Source of the DNA: Phallusia fumigata
Taxonomy: Eukaryota; Chordata; Ascidiacea; Phlebobranchia; Ascidiidae
Reading direction: 5' to 3'
NCBI GenBank assembly: GCA_008931825.1
Contig: QXVZ01029946.1
Location: forward strand, 1-47,133
Length of the DNA stretch: 47,133 nt
Shown here: piece after piece, positions 16,685-26,595 of the stretch
How the letters are laid out: every line of letters starts with the position of its first letter
Numbering within the stretch: position 1 is the first letter of the stretch
Made by a program: the position numbers and the translations under genes
The notes under the pieces: model-generated
The model's input: only the letters and a program-made list of their open reading frames with translations
Databases searched by the model: none
Told to the model about the DNA's origin: nothing

Positions 16685-18781
16685 GTTTGATTTCAGCATC
16701 TTGTGTGTTGGCATTCGCTCAAGTTGATCATGTTATTTTGTTGCCAATCTCAACAATTTGGTCATTTATTTTACTGAACACTTCATCCCCATGATTCTGT
16801 ATGAACAAACATAAGTTTTTAGACATATCCATGGACGGTCATTTCTTTGTAGACAATACATATGATATGCTTCATTGTGCAATCTGTAACATAAAAACGC
16901 GTAGCATGGCATAGCAGGCAAAACGTCGGGTCTGCATTGAACGATTAATTTATATTTCTTTGTCACTAGCGCTTTGTTTTGTTTTCGCCATATCCCATTC
17001 CGTATTGTTTCGCCATACCATCCATTTCAAGGCCTATTCTAAATTTCAACTACACAGCACTGCTGTGCCTTTAAGGAATATTGGGTAAAAATTACTCTCT
17101 CTCTCCCATGCTATGGTTTGTGGCGAAACAACAACATTAGTGTATGATTTGTTGGTGAGTATTAAAAAGGTTAGAACGTAATTTTACTCATTGTCAGTTT
17201 TTCCAACATTTAAGTCTGGAGTCCACAATCCTTACAACGTCTTTGCTCACTGCGCTTTGGGAAACAATAACAAAGGCTCTGTGGTGCCAGATAGCAGCTG
17301 CTGTCAAGAATGTATCATGAGTTTCAGTGCAAAGCAAAAAACATGCGATTGCGAACTCGTCGATAGCGTTATCTTCATCAATATTTCATCGTATAAGCGG
17401 ACAATCATGGGTCAGTCACCAGGTCGAGCTGTCAAAACACAACCGCTTTATACCGTTAGCTTATAACATGCAAAACTGAATTAAGCATCAGTCAACACGG
17501 GGCTGCGAACTGGCTTAAAATTTAACTGCAAACCTTGCGATTCGGAACGGCATAACTAAGACCTAAATCAGTCTACCGACTAAGGTTTATGTACATGACT
17601 GGTGTTTCATGGTTATACTGTATGTATATTGTTATTCGCAACCGTTTGAGGTCGTCGCTCTTGGCCCTGAACTCCCTTCAGCAAGTCTGCAGGAAAACAA
17701 GAGTGGACCTTGGTTTTTCCTGTTTTCCGATAACTTGCTAAATCACCCCAGTACCACAGTACAAAATTCAATAGCAATGGTTGAGATCAAACTGCAACTA
17801 TTTCTGCCTTTATAAGGCACTGTCTAGGTTTTAAGTCATCACGTTTTGGACAAAATTGATTTTGATTCTTTAACTTGTCTGATCCGGTTTTGCAAACTTT
17901 TGTTGTTTTTAACGAGCTGCTGTTCTAACTTTAATTGGTCCATCGTGCTTAAGTTACGCCCTTTTAATGTTTTCTGTCACCAATCTCCAGTACATATCCA
18001 CGCGAACCATATTCCGTATTCCCTTCTGCATATAGCTCTACCTTTGGGCAGAGGTACTGCGCCAAAGAACTGTACATATTTTCCATAACAATCCGCACAT
18101 TGCGTTTACGCCTTTGCTTGTCTTACAAGGGAAATCGAACGAATAAAATCGAAACAGAATCTATAATCGCCCTTACCATTGATTTCATTCTCCACCCATT
18201 GCAATCTGATTTCAACGACAAATTCCTCTTATCCTGATGGCATTGCTGTACTGTTGCCACTCCACCTGTTTCGTTTCCAGCCCTTTACATTGGTTTTGCC
18301 TTTCTGCGCAATCAATATACGAAAGCTGGGATTATGCCGGTCTTCATCAAATCGCCTGCATGATGGAACATCACGAACACGGCACACTTAATCTATTGAT
18401 TTTCAACAGCCGTTGTGCCTCGCTTATGTGCGTCGCCGCAACGCAATTTTTTGACCCCGACCCGGGGTCACATGCAGCGCACCTTCTTGGCGGCTGCTGA
18501 CCGCCGGATTTTGTACACTCACGTGATACGGAAACAGGTCATGTGACACCTGCACAGCACCACCTGGCAGTGCCACTGAATGCACACTGTGTTGTTGGGC
18601 AGTTCCCTTGAACATGCAACTCTAATAATATAGCAACATGTGATCGGTAAAAAAGGTGTCCATAATAGGTGGGCATTTATTTCTAGCAATGGATCCGATG
18701 GGTTTGGATTCGTTTTTTTTTTATTAAAAATAATACTTTTTTGGTTAAACAGCGGTTGGTACTAAAGTGGCACTAAACGCC
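16685..18781. other. GRK 5' flank, no gene recognised
   Basis: Short open frames exist (for example 18237-18500 on the plus strand), but none has splice sites plus a recognisable domain. A short CT run is at 17095-17105 and a GC-rich palindrome (gaccccgacccggggtc) at about 18454-18470. The GRK promoter should lie in the first part. Confidence 0.4.
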
Positions 18782-19510
18782 AGGGATAAATCTGATGTTA
18801 CACTCACTTGAAACAAGCCCGGCTGTTTTTTTGTTTGTAGCTTGTGCCTAACATTTCCAAAAACAGCAATGCACTTGTGTTCTTCTTCCTTTTTTTGTTT
18901 TTTTCCTATCACACAAACATAACGACGTGGATTATTTAAGTTACAACGTTCTAAAGACTTGATTACATGGATTGTGCATCCGCGCTATGTCGAGGAGAAT
19001 TAGTTTGTGTTTTTTTCGTGTGCGACAATGTGGAGAGAAACAATTCGTAGACGTGCAGCTGTGTAACGCAGCAATACAATAGTGAATAATAGAAATCAAG
19101 CGACGCGCAGTTCATAGTATGCTGTGCAACAGACCGGAGCATTGTATGGTCCACAGGATACATGCGGTCCTTTGGTAAACCGGCCTGTTTAAGCTAATTT
19201 AGAATTACAAAAAAAAACATGTTTGATTGAACCAATTACATCATTTGTAAGCCAACCCCATTTTTTCATTGCCCAGCCATAACATATACCCTTACCAGCT
19301 TGTCAAAACAATGCTATTTACTACTTTTTATGATGAAATACAATTAATATAAAATAGAACTGAGTGAAGGGCCGTCCACAGTATTTAGGTTTCTCATGTG
19401 GTCCCTTAAAAAAATTAATTCTCCTCCCAACAATTTGCAAAAGGCTATCGTCACTTTCCAAGTATGTGAATTGTAATTCCCTCACAACTACACCATAAAT
19501 AAAGCCACAT
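18782..19510. repeat. first copy of contig-end duplication D
   Basis: It is repeated at 19512-20240 across a single N at 19511 with scattered substitutions. No gene is recognised in it. Confidence 0.85.
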
Positions 19511-19511
19511 N

Positions 19512-20240
19512 AGGGATAAATCTGATGTTACACTCACTTGAAACAAGCCCGGCTGTTTTTTTGTTTGTAGCTTGTGCCTAACATTTCCAAAAACAGCAAT
19601 GCACTTGTGTTCTTCTTCCTTTTTTTGTTTTTTTCCTATCACACAAACATAACGACGTGGATTATTTAAGTTACAACGTTCTAAAGACTTGATTACATGG
19701 ATTGTGCATCCGCGCTATGTCGAGGAGAATTAGTTTGTGTTTTTTTCGTGTGCGACAATGTGGAGAGAAACAATTCGTTGACGTGCAGCTGTGTAATGCA
19801 GCAATACAATGGTAAATAATAGAAATCAAGCGACGCGCAGTTCTATAGTATGCTGTGCAGCAGACCGGAGCATTGTATGGTCCACAGGATACATGCGGTC
19901 CTTTGGTAAACCGGCCTGTTTAAGCTAATTTGGAATTACAAAAAAAACATGTTTAATTGAACCAATTACATCATTTGTAAGCCAACCCCATTTTTTCATT
20001 GCCCAACCATAACATATACCCTTACCAGCTTGTCAAAGCAATGCTATTTACTCCGTTTTTATCATGAAATACAATAAATATAAGGCAGAACTGAGTGAAG
20101 GGCGCTCCACAGTATTAAGGTTCCTTATGTGGTCCCATAAAAAATTAATTCTCCTCTCAACAATTTGTAAAAGGCTATCGTCACTTTCCAAGTATTTGAA
20201 TTTGTAATTCCCTCACAACTACACCATAAATAAAGCCACA
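19512..20240. repeat. second copy of contig-end duplication D
   Basis: Near-identical to 18782-19510; see that entry. Confidence 0.85.
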
Positions 20241-20353
20241 GCCCAAATTTACGTTTATTTTTATTTGAAGCATATCAAATCGCAAAAATATTCATTTTTT
20301 CAAAGCCAAGGTGCTTTACGAAATCGGCTGTGTCAATAGAATTGCCATGTTGT

Positions 20354-20490
20354 CTATTTTTGTTTTGGCCGCGTGTGCTCGTCTCCGGCGCCGACATTAA
20401 GATTGCATCTTTCAATATGAGTGCCATCAAAGTTGTTTGTTACTTTGTTTTTACCACAACCATCAGATTGATTAACAGGCCTCGCAGCTC
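20354..20490 (-). CDS. exon 3 of the S/Q/P/E-repeat gene, with stop
   Basis: Acceptor is cttgttttgcag. It encodes the second Asn/Gly-rich block and ends ...DEHTRPKQK with TAG at 20356-20354. Confidence 0.75.
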
Positions 20491-21585
20491 CTGCAAAACA
20501 AGGTTACTAACCAATGGTTTTGGTTACTTTCGTCACGGGTTACTACTGTCTGTGAACCTGAGAGAAGGATAGCATCCTTTACAGACAAAACCTTAACGTA
20601 ACCATGCAAGCATATCGTTCAGTAAAGGGTGTTTTATAATTTCCCTTCCAGAGCGATAGGGATTGTTTTCACTCCGTTCTTTATTTTTCCTGACCTACGC
20701 CAGTTTGATTTTTTTCCTTTTGGTCAAGAAAAAGTCGTTGAACCACTTTAATTTTGCCACGTACGAAATGGTTATCTATCTGAAGTTGTAACTTTAAAGC
20801 CCAGTTAGCCAACCGGTTAACCCACAGGTCCCCCAATCGTGTAATTTTAACCCAACGGGCCCCAATTAAAAAGTGGAAATCTAAACCTACCAACTTCTGC
20901 ATCGTCATAATAAACAAGGGTTTGTTAACAAATCAAAACATAGCACTGTTATTTACCATCCTCGATAACACGTCCGGCGTTTCCTTTAATGTTTGAGTTT
21001 TTAATCGTCCCGCTCTTGAAGTTATTTACAACCTCATTCCCAGGATTTCCTGATCAACAAAAAGTGCAAGTTTAGACAATACAAAAAGTCTTGCAGATCT
21101 CCTCTAACGTAGATGGTTATATTTCAACCGGTTAGGATTGTATGTTTTTGAAAACGGTGTACTTATGCTCTTCTTTTACCCTAAATTGTTAGTGACTGTG
21201 TGCAGACCGTTCTGAGTCTTTCAATTTAAGCCTTTCCCCCAAAATAGAACCAAAATTGTTTAAAAATTTCACCTGCAAAGTTTTTTTGCCATCTAAACTG
21301 TTACAGGATTTGTTACTGACCTTGTGATTGACTTGATTCTTGAGGTTGACTTGGTTCTTGTGATTGACGTGATTCTTGAGGTTGACTTGATTCTTGTGAT
21401 TGACTTGGTTCTTGTGATTGACTTGGTTCTTGTGATTGACGTGATTCTTGAGGTTGACTTGATTCTTGTGATTGACTTGATTCTTGTGATTGACTTGGTT
21501 CTTGTGATTGACTTGATTCTTGAGGTTGACTTGGTTCTTCGTTTGTTGAGGAATCTACATCCATGTACTCAGGGCTGTCGCTCAT
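20354..21585 (-). CDS. three-exon gene, S/Q/P/E-repeat protein with two Asn/Gly-rich repeats (164 residues)
   Basis: Exons 21585-21321, 21049-20957 and 20490-20354 join in phase 1 at both junctions, for 495 nt including TAG. The acidic N-terminus is MSDSPEYMDVDSSTNEE. Residues 18-88 are twelve 6-residue units of the PSQSQE type (coding minisatellite). Then come two similar blocks: NEVVNNFKSGTIKNSNIKGN in exon 2 and NKVTNNFDGTHIERCNLNVG in exon 3. No signal peptide or membrane segment is visible. I do not recognise the family. The two blocks resemble in spacing the paired N-V..G.I..I.G.A motifs of fungal HET-s-type amyloid repeats, which is only a hypothesis. The gene lies on the same strand as the GRK. 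Confidence 0.75.
20957..21049 (-). CDS. exon 2 of the S/Q/P/E-repeat gene
   Basis: Acceptor is tgttgatcag and donor is gatg|gtaaat. It is fully open and encodes the first Asn/Gly-rich block followed by AGRVIEDG. Confidence 0.78.
21319..21534. repeat. 18-bp coding minisatellite, 12 units
   Basis: The plus-strand unit is close to 'ttcttgtgattgacttga'. Units alternate between SQSQE, SQPQE and RQSQE forms. A four-unit (72-bp) higher-order pattern is visible in units 5-8 and 9-12, suggesting recent expansion. Confidence 0.93.
21321..21585 (-). CDS. exon 1 of the S/Q/P/E-repeat gene
   Basis: ATG at 21585-21583. Donor is cacaag|gtcagt. It encodes residues 1-88; the minisatellite runs right up to the splice site. 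Confidence 0.78.
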
Positions 21586-23440
21586 TTTCTGTTAAAAGGC
21601 ACCAATGTGCAATTGTTTTTGTTTAAAATCGCGCAACTATAAGTGCATATTTTGTCATAAACTCTCTCCAATCATGGGTAGAGTACTTCACGAAGCAAAA
21701 AATGATTTAGATCCAGCGGAATTCCTCTGGTAATTGCTATTTGCATAAGTTTCCCTGCATTGCAAATTTGTTGCCTAACTATTATTAAAAATTCAACGTA
21801 GAAATTCTTTAATCTTGATCGTACATAAGACGTTAATGTTTCGAATATATTGATTGTACTTACCTTGAATCAGATCCCCAAATTAAACTGCCTTAGCAAA
21901 TTATTACGGAATGCTGGAGCATGAAAAAATAGTGACCTATGACCTGAACACAAGAATACCTTAATACTTGATTTAACTCTGTCAGATACAAATGTTTTAA
22001 ATAATTCTCAAGGAATCCTGGGACAGTCAATGAACAGTTTTGGCCCAACTGTAATTTCCAATTGGTATATTACAACAAAAAGTTTGCTAATCATATGTAC
22101 TGGACGTATCCCGGACTTCATAGTTTGTTCGATTCCTTGCCTTGCCGAGTCATTTGTGTTTTTGTTTCCTCCACAACAAGCAACACAATGTCGGCCATTT
22201 TAGCCTTCTGTCAACTTTGCCGTTTCCAAATAACAAAGCACATTCTTCACGCGGGGTTGTATCCTCAGCTGTACAGTGAACTGCAGCGGGCCCAATTATA
22301 TTTATCGTCACCTTATACATATTACTGTACTAATATGTAATTTTCAAAACTATTTCTGTAACACATGGTCAAGGGTAAAACGTAAGCTTCTAAAAATAAA
22401 CACATTAGCAAAAAATGTTTGGTGAAAACTAAATAGTTTGGTACTTTTGACTCAATTCGTTTTGGATAAAACAACAATTTTGTCAACGACTTTTTAAGGA
22501 CTATTAAAGAAAGGTAAACAACTACCCAATATTGACGACTTCACCTATAAAATGAGATTTTTAGAGATTTAATCCCTTTGGACGCCAAAAACGAGAGAAT
22601 GTGGTTGACAGACCTTTTTTCGCAGCGATCACGACACAGCATTTTGCGCGGGAGTTTACCGTGACCAACTATGGTTTCCTGACTGGTAAGGGTGAAATGT
22701 ATCAGTTTAGTGTGGCTTGACGCTAAAAAGTGAGATTTGTTACTACAAAACAATCGAGAAGTTTTTCGTATCTCCCACTTCACCATAAAACACAAAAATT
22801 GGCCAATTCAAGGTACCTTCTGTGTTGTTCTAAGGTAGTCAAATGTCTAGACCAGTGGGTTACATCCTATGTTCGCCTATATAATTGTAAAAACTCCAAT
22901 AATTGCAATAATGATAAGGAATATTGTAAAAGTACACAAACACAGTTGTACTGAATATTTTCATGGTAAATGTGATGTAACAGTAGTGGTTTTCACAGAT
23001 AGTAATCCAATGTTGATAGCAATGTGGCGTTATTCAAAGTCAGAATTTCTCTGATTCAAAAGCCCAAAGAAGTGATTTATTATTTACTTCTAAATACGAT
23101 GAGCGCAAAATAATTGGATACCGCGGGCTACCCTACGAACCAGACGGGCTGCGCACGTAACAGTAAACAGTTCAATAAAGCATATTCAACAAAAGTTCCA
23201 AAAAGGAGAGTTTTATAATTGCACAATTGAATCCAAACTACCTTCGTCCCGTTTCCATTTTTTTGTTGCTTTTCTAGGCGAGCTGATGTATATTGTTGTA
23301 TTTGGCTGTAAAGCGCCTTTGGTGTCTTGAAATTATTTCGTGTTTGATATCACAAAGTTAGGCCTTGGATTACAGCGCAACAGTGCGGTTTATCGCATTG
23401 GTCTGTAAAGGCCGCTAGTTGTCGCCCTTCGTGCGTAATA
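21586..23440. other. no gene recognised
   Basis: The longest frames (22062-22340 plus, 22541-22795 minus) have no recognisable domain or convincing splice sites. The start of this stretch should hold the promoter of the S/Q/P/E-repeat gene. Confidence 0.4.
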
Positions 23441-23445
23441 AGTTA

Positions 23446-23640
23446 TGGTCAAATGGGCTAAGGCGCTCGACCCATATACAGACACAAAAAACCTGATAGG
23501 GATTCGTACTTGCGATCGTCTCGGGATCGAAACTCGTGAAAGAAAACGCTTGGCTGAGTGGTCTGAGGCGGTAGATCCATACACGGACACAAAAAAATTG
23601 ATCGAAATACGTGCTCGAACGCGTCCAGGTTTGAACCCTG
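23446..23640 (+). repeat. tandem pair of tRNA-like modules (dimeric tRNA-derived SINE head)
   Basis: Module 1 has an A-box-like TGGTCAAATGG at 23446 and a B-box-like GGGATCGAAAC at 23523. Module 2 has TGGCTGAGTGG at 23551 and GGTTTGAACCC at 23628. Spacing of the boxes and the 105-bp period fit tRNA-derived promoters of the Leu/Ser type. No cloverleaf with a clean acceptor stem is seen, so these are not called as working tRNA genes. Confidence 0.55.
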
Positions 23641-23708
23641 TGACAACAACAAAGATCAGTTACTTTGGGGTGAGTTGTCCTAGACGTTTGTCGCAAACAC
23701 TAATGCTT

Positions 23709-23780
23709 TGTGTTTGTTTCAGTCGACTGTGTTGTGTTTGTTTCAGTCGACTGTGTTGTGTTTGTTTCAGTCGACTGTCT
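23709..23780 (+). repeat. 24-bp tandem repeat, 3 units, each a splice acceptor
   Basis: 'tttgtttcag|tcgactg' ends at 23722, 23746 and 23770. Each unit carries a pyrimidine-rich tract and AG. The unit length is a multiple of three. Confidence 0.85.
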
Positions 23781-23950
23781 GAGTTTGGCCGCAACTCAAC
23801 ATTTGCATCGACTCGGATAAAAAACGTTCGATCGGAAACGTTCAGCGAAAAAAAGTCATGCGAAGATGAACTGAAAAACAGACAGACAATTTCGGACAGA
23901 ATGTTTGTTCATGTCGATGAACGAATGAATGCAGTTGGGTTTGTTGCGTG
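23771..23950 (+). CDS. candidate internal exon of unknown gene
   Basis: It lies between the third acceptor tttgtttcag and the donor gcgtg|gtaagt. It is 180 nt, phase 2 to 2, and encodes a charged segment ending DRMFVHVDERMNAVGFVA. Codon use looks real, but no family is recognised and the other exons are not established. Confidence 0.45.
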
Positions 23951-24297
23951 GTAAGTCATATTAGGTTTTGTTATACACGGTTTTGTTTCGTGCGTAATAC
24001 TATGCTTTCGTTGTCAAATCTACTCACCTGGACATTTAAGCAAATTAAAAATTTGATGGATTACTCCTAGGCATCATATTACAAGCATTTAATTTCGTTT
24101 TTGCAACCCAAAAATTAACTAAAAATAAAGAACAAAAAATCGTTTGTGAGCTGCAGACAGTGCTCACTGTTTCGACCTGTAAGGCAATAATGAACTGTTG
24201 ATTAGATGTGCATAAGGTTCACAAAGCACTGTTAACACATAAAAGGGGTATTAAACTCCAATGCATGGCCTAAAGTTTTTTGTTCCAAAACCTGCAG

Positions 24298-24432
24298 TCT
24301 GAAGACCTTCTCCATCTCCAGGAAAGCACTGTGATGCCACAAGCGCCAATCAAATTACACCACGTCACGCCAACTAATCAAACTGCGTTGCCTCCCGCAC
24401 TTAATCAAACTGCTCCAAGCGCAACTCACTAA
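24298..24432 (+). CDS. candidate terminal exon of unknown gene
   Basis: Acceptor-like ccaaaacctgcag. An open frame reads SEDLLHLQESTVMPQAPIKL and continues to TAA after 44 codons. Its phase does not fit the candidate exon at 23771-23950; in the phase that fits, the frame stops after 12 codons. Either it belongs to another gene or the call is wrong. Confidence 0.25.
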   Translation, partial: SEDLLHLQESTVMPQAPIKLHHVTPTNQTALPPALNQTAPSATH

Positions 24433-24501
24433 TTGGTAAAATAAAGTCAGCCATTGGACGGAGAAGAGCGCTCCTGCGACGTTTCAAAAGCAAGCGTTTT
24501 G

Positions 24502-24506
24502 ATTGG
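24502..24506 (-). promoter_or_regulatory. CCAAT box upstream of small gene
   Basis: ATTGG (CCAAT on the minus strand) lies about 120 bases before the start codon at 24624, in a locally GC-richer stretch. Confidence 0.3.
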
Positions 24507-24623
24507 TCGAAAGAAAAGAAAAAAGAAAACCACGTCGGTTCGGCTTGGCGACGCGTCATTATTTTTTGTCACTAGCGTTGAACGTAGCGTTTTGTGAAGG
24601 AAGACGACTCACAAGCGGAAAAT

Positions 24624-25844
24624 ATGAAGGTAATTTTATTGTTGTAATTTGACTTTTTCGGTTTCGGTCCAAAAGCAAACTGGGGTGCACACTGGTTTGC
24701 TTCTGAACTGTGACCGGAATGTAATTTGTAGATTAGTAAGTTTAGTTAACTCACCTATTACACGGTACTGCTGTTGGATCGTTTTGTTTCAGGTCATTGT
24801 GTGGCATCTGCTTAAATCTCACAGACTATCTACTGATTGCTCCAATTTCGCCCGCACATTTTAGTTGTCTGAAATTTTACTGAAAACAGGCAAGTAAACC
24901 TTAAAATCCACGTAAATCTAACTTAACAATCAATTGGAATTACATTGGCGAGCATGGAAAGACAGTATAACGTGCACTTATCCTGTCTTTGCATGTTGAT
25001 AAATTTAAACTTTTATCAACAAGATTACATATGACACTGAATTCCTTGTATACTTCACCTGTTTTATTTTTGCAGGAAAATAACAGAAAAAGTTTTCATT
25101 CCAGTCGAAGAGAACGAAGATACAAAGGACAGTGGCTCGGAGCAGGTTTAAGTTTTATGTTTGTCGCGTATAAGTTATGTCAAACGTATGGACGTGCTGC
25201 CTTCTTAATGCCACCTACAGGTGAAATGTATATTCCCACCAACATTATGTTTCAGCTTAAACTATAGCCAACCTAATATATGATACAAATTCAGTTGCGC
25301 GCAATGCCACATTTTTCGAATTAATTGTTTTTAACTGAGCTAATTAAAGAGACCTTGTATTCTGTTTTGCCGCAAAAGTTTGTAATATAATATCGGTGCT
25401 TTTACAACAAACTTCATTTCTGTTGGTTTTGTTGCAGATTTTTGTCCAAATCCGTTTTCGAACTACCGGACAGAAATTACATTCCGACATGATAAGAAGT
25501 CAGCCGGCGACGTGTTAAAAAAGGAATCCATGCTTTCGGTAAATCTGTAACTTTTTGTGCCGTGCGGAGTGCAGCGTGCACTGTCTTCGCATGTTGACAA
25601 ATTTCCCACTTTGTAAACTTCGCGTTGCCTCATAGGTATTTTTTTCTAACAAATTAAACGTATATCAAATTAATGTCTACAAACAGATATCGAGCAATGT
25701 ACAACAAAATCGTTACAAATACAACGAATTTCAATCTGGCTACTTTCGTTGTAGCTTTCTATCAAAAGCCGCGTTTTAAACAGAACTGGATTTGGACATG
25801 AATTCACAAAAGCTGATACAAGATACAAAACAACGTGTTTGTAG
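24624..25844 (+). CDS. small four-exon gene, basic 88-residue protein, likely founder of the exon array
   Basis: Exons 24624-24629 (MK), 25076-25145, 25438-25538 and 25755-25844. Phases agree and the sum is 267 nt including TAG. The protein is Lys/Arg-rich with a repeated theme: FHSSRRERRYKGQWL, TEITFRHDKKSAGDV and GHEFTKADTRYKTTC. Exon 3 begins ATTTTTGTCCAAATCCG, nearly the same as the start of the 111-base cassettes repeated downstream. Exon 2 read through its weak donor (gtttaa) would give a different 64-residue product ending at 25267, so the splicing is uncertain. No known family is recognised. Confidence 0.4.
25076..25145 (+). CDS. exon 2 of the small gene
   Basis: Acceptor is tatttttgcag. 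A broken copy of this exon and its flanks lies at about 26775-26960, with an early TAA. Confidence 0.45.
25438..25538 (+). CDS. exon 3 of the small gene
   Basis: Acceptor is ttttgttgcag and donor is ttcg|gtaaat. The only frame that joins exon 2 is also the only one open to the donor (FCPNPFSNYRTEITFRHDKK). A broken copy lies at about 27140-27245. Confidence 0.45.
25755..25844 (+). CDS. exon 4 of the small gene, with stop
   Basis: Acceptor is tttcgttgtag. It is open from phase 0 to TAG. Related exons at about 28657 and 28906 encode GCRHEITAAYAKYTSTIL-stop and EFRHKFTTTDGKYKRFHRN, showing the same protein theme. Confidence 0.35.
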   Translation, partial: LSIKSRVLNRTGFGHEFTKADTRYKTTCL

Positions 25845-25949
25845 GAACCAACTGCTAAGAGTAGGTAAAGTTACAATTGTTAATGGCGCGAATAAGGCAC
25901 ATACTGTTAAAGCCAAATTACTACTGTATGCGTTATCGCGTGGCTAAGT

Positions 25950-26098
25950 TTCGTGGACACTTCCCCGCTGCTGCTTCGAAAGGCGACTCTGTTGTTGGTT
26001 TTTGCGCATGTTGCACCTGCTGTTAGGCCTGTTTCGCATGTCACGTGTGTCATGTTGGGTATTCGGTTGTCAGCATCGGTAGAAGTGTCCACATCAAA
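25950..26098. repeat. 160-bp inverted-repeat element, type copy
   Basis: The ends are TTTCGTGGACACTTCCCCGC and the imperfect inverted GCATCGGTAGAAGTGTCCAC. Further copies lie at about 27835-27983, 29130-29282, 29970-30115, 31975-32125, 32700-32845, 34835-34980, 35490-35640, 36835-36980, 39945-40095 and 42860-43010. Partial copies are near 31385, 34220, 37795 and 41395. The minus strand of many copies is open for DTSTDADNRIVN...C followed by a good donor (GTAAGT), but with a stop just upstream. Confidence 0.7.
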
Positions 26099-26469
26099 AC
26101 ATTAACGCATCCCCCTCAAATATAATCGTTTAATAGTAAATCTTAGTCAGTGAACTAACGCTAAAAACATAATATTGTATCTTTTTACAAGCCTTAAACA
26201 CTCTCGCTGTACTCAAATGCATAGGAAATTGTACACTTACTGTTACGCCTAATTTCTTGAACTTTAATGCTGCGCCATTAAGTTTTGTTGCAGAATTCTG
26301 TCCAGCACCTTGCTGAAATATCAGGTGGATTGCGAAACCTCAAGCAGCAGAAGCAGTGGAAGTTTCGATACACAAGCAGTACACCAAATGTAAGCAAACA
26401 ACCCGAATCTTTTTTTACGTTAAATGTGCATCTAAATTCCGCTTTTTGGAAGAGGACACACATTTTCCT

Positions 26470-26595
26470 TTTTCTCGATGCACTTTTGGGATGAAATGTT
26501 TGAAGAATTGAAATGAAACTCTAACAGCCGGTAGATGTACTCATGACGGTGTGCCCTTAATCTAGTTTGACCCCATAACCCCATTTACTTTTCCT
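26470..26595 (+). repeat. unit of the dispersed repeat seen at 2.0-3.2 kb
   Basis: It shares 'cacttttgggatgaaatgtttga', 'acagccggtagatg.actcatgacggtgtg' and 'gaccccataacccca' with the MORN1-intron units. Confidence 0.65.

Noticed and set aside
20681..20917. 78-codon minus-strand ORF as an extra exon of the S/Q/P/E-repeat gene
   Set aside because: Exons 2 and 3 join directly in phase. This frame lies in the intron between them and lacks matching splice phases.
21324..21626. Hydrophobic repeat protein on the plus strand (VLVIDLILEVD-type)
   Set aside because: It is the reverse complement of the coding minisatellite. The minus strand has the ATG, splice donor and matching exons 2 and 3.
23551..23638. 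Functional tRNA gene (Leu or Ser type)
   Set aside because: A and B boxes are present, but I cannot form an acceptor stem or a credible anticodon arm.
23445..23954. A single 169-residue protein
   Set aside because: Its first third is two tRNA-like modules and its middle is a tandem acceptor repeat. Only 23771-23950 looks like an exon.
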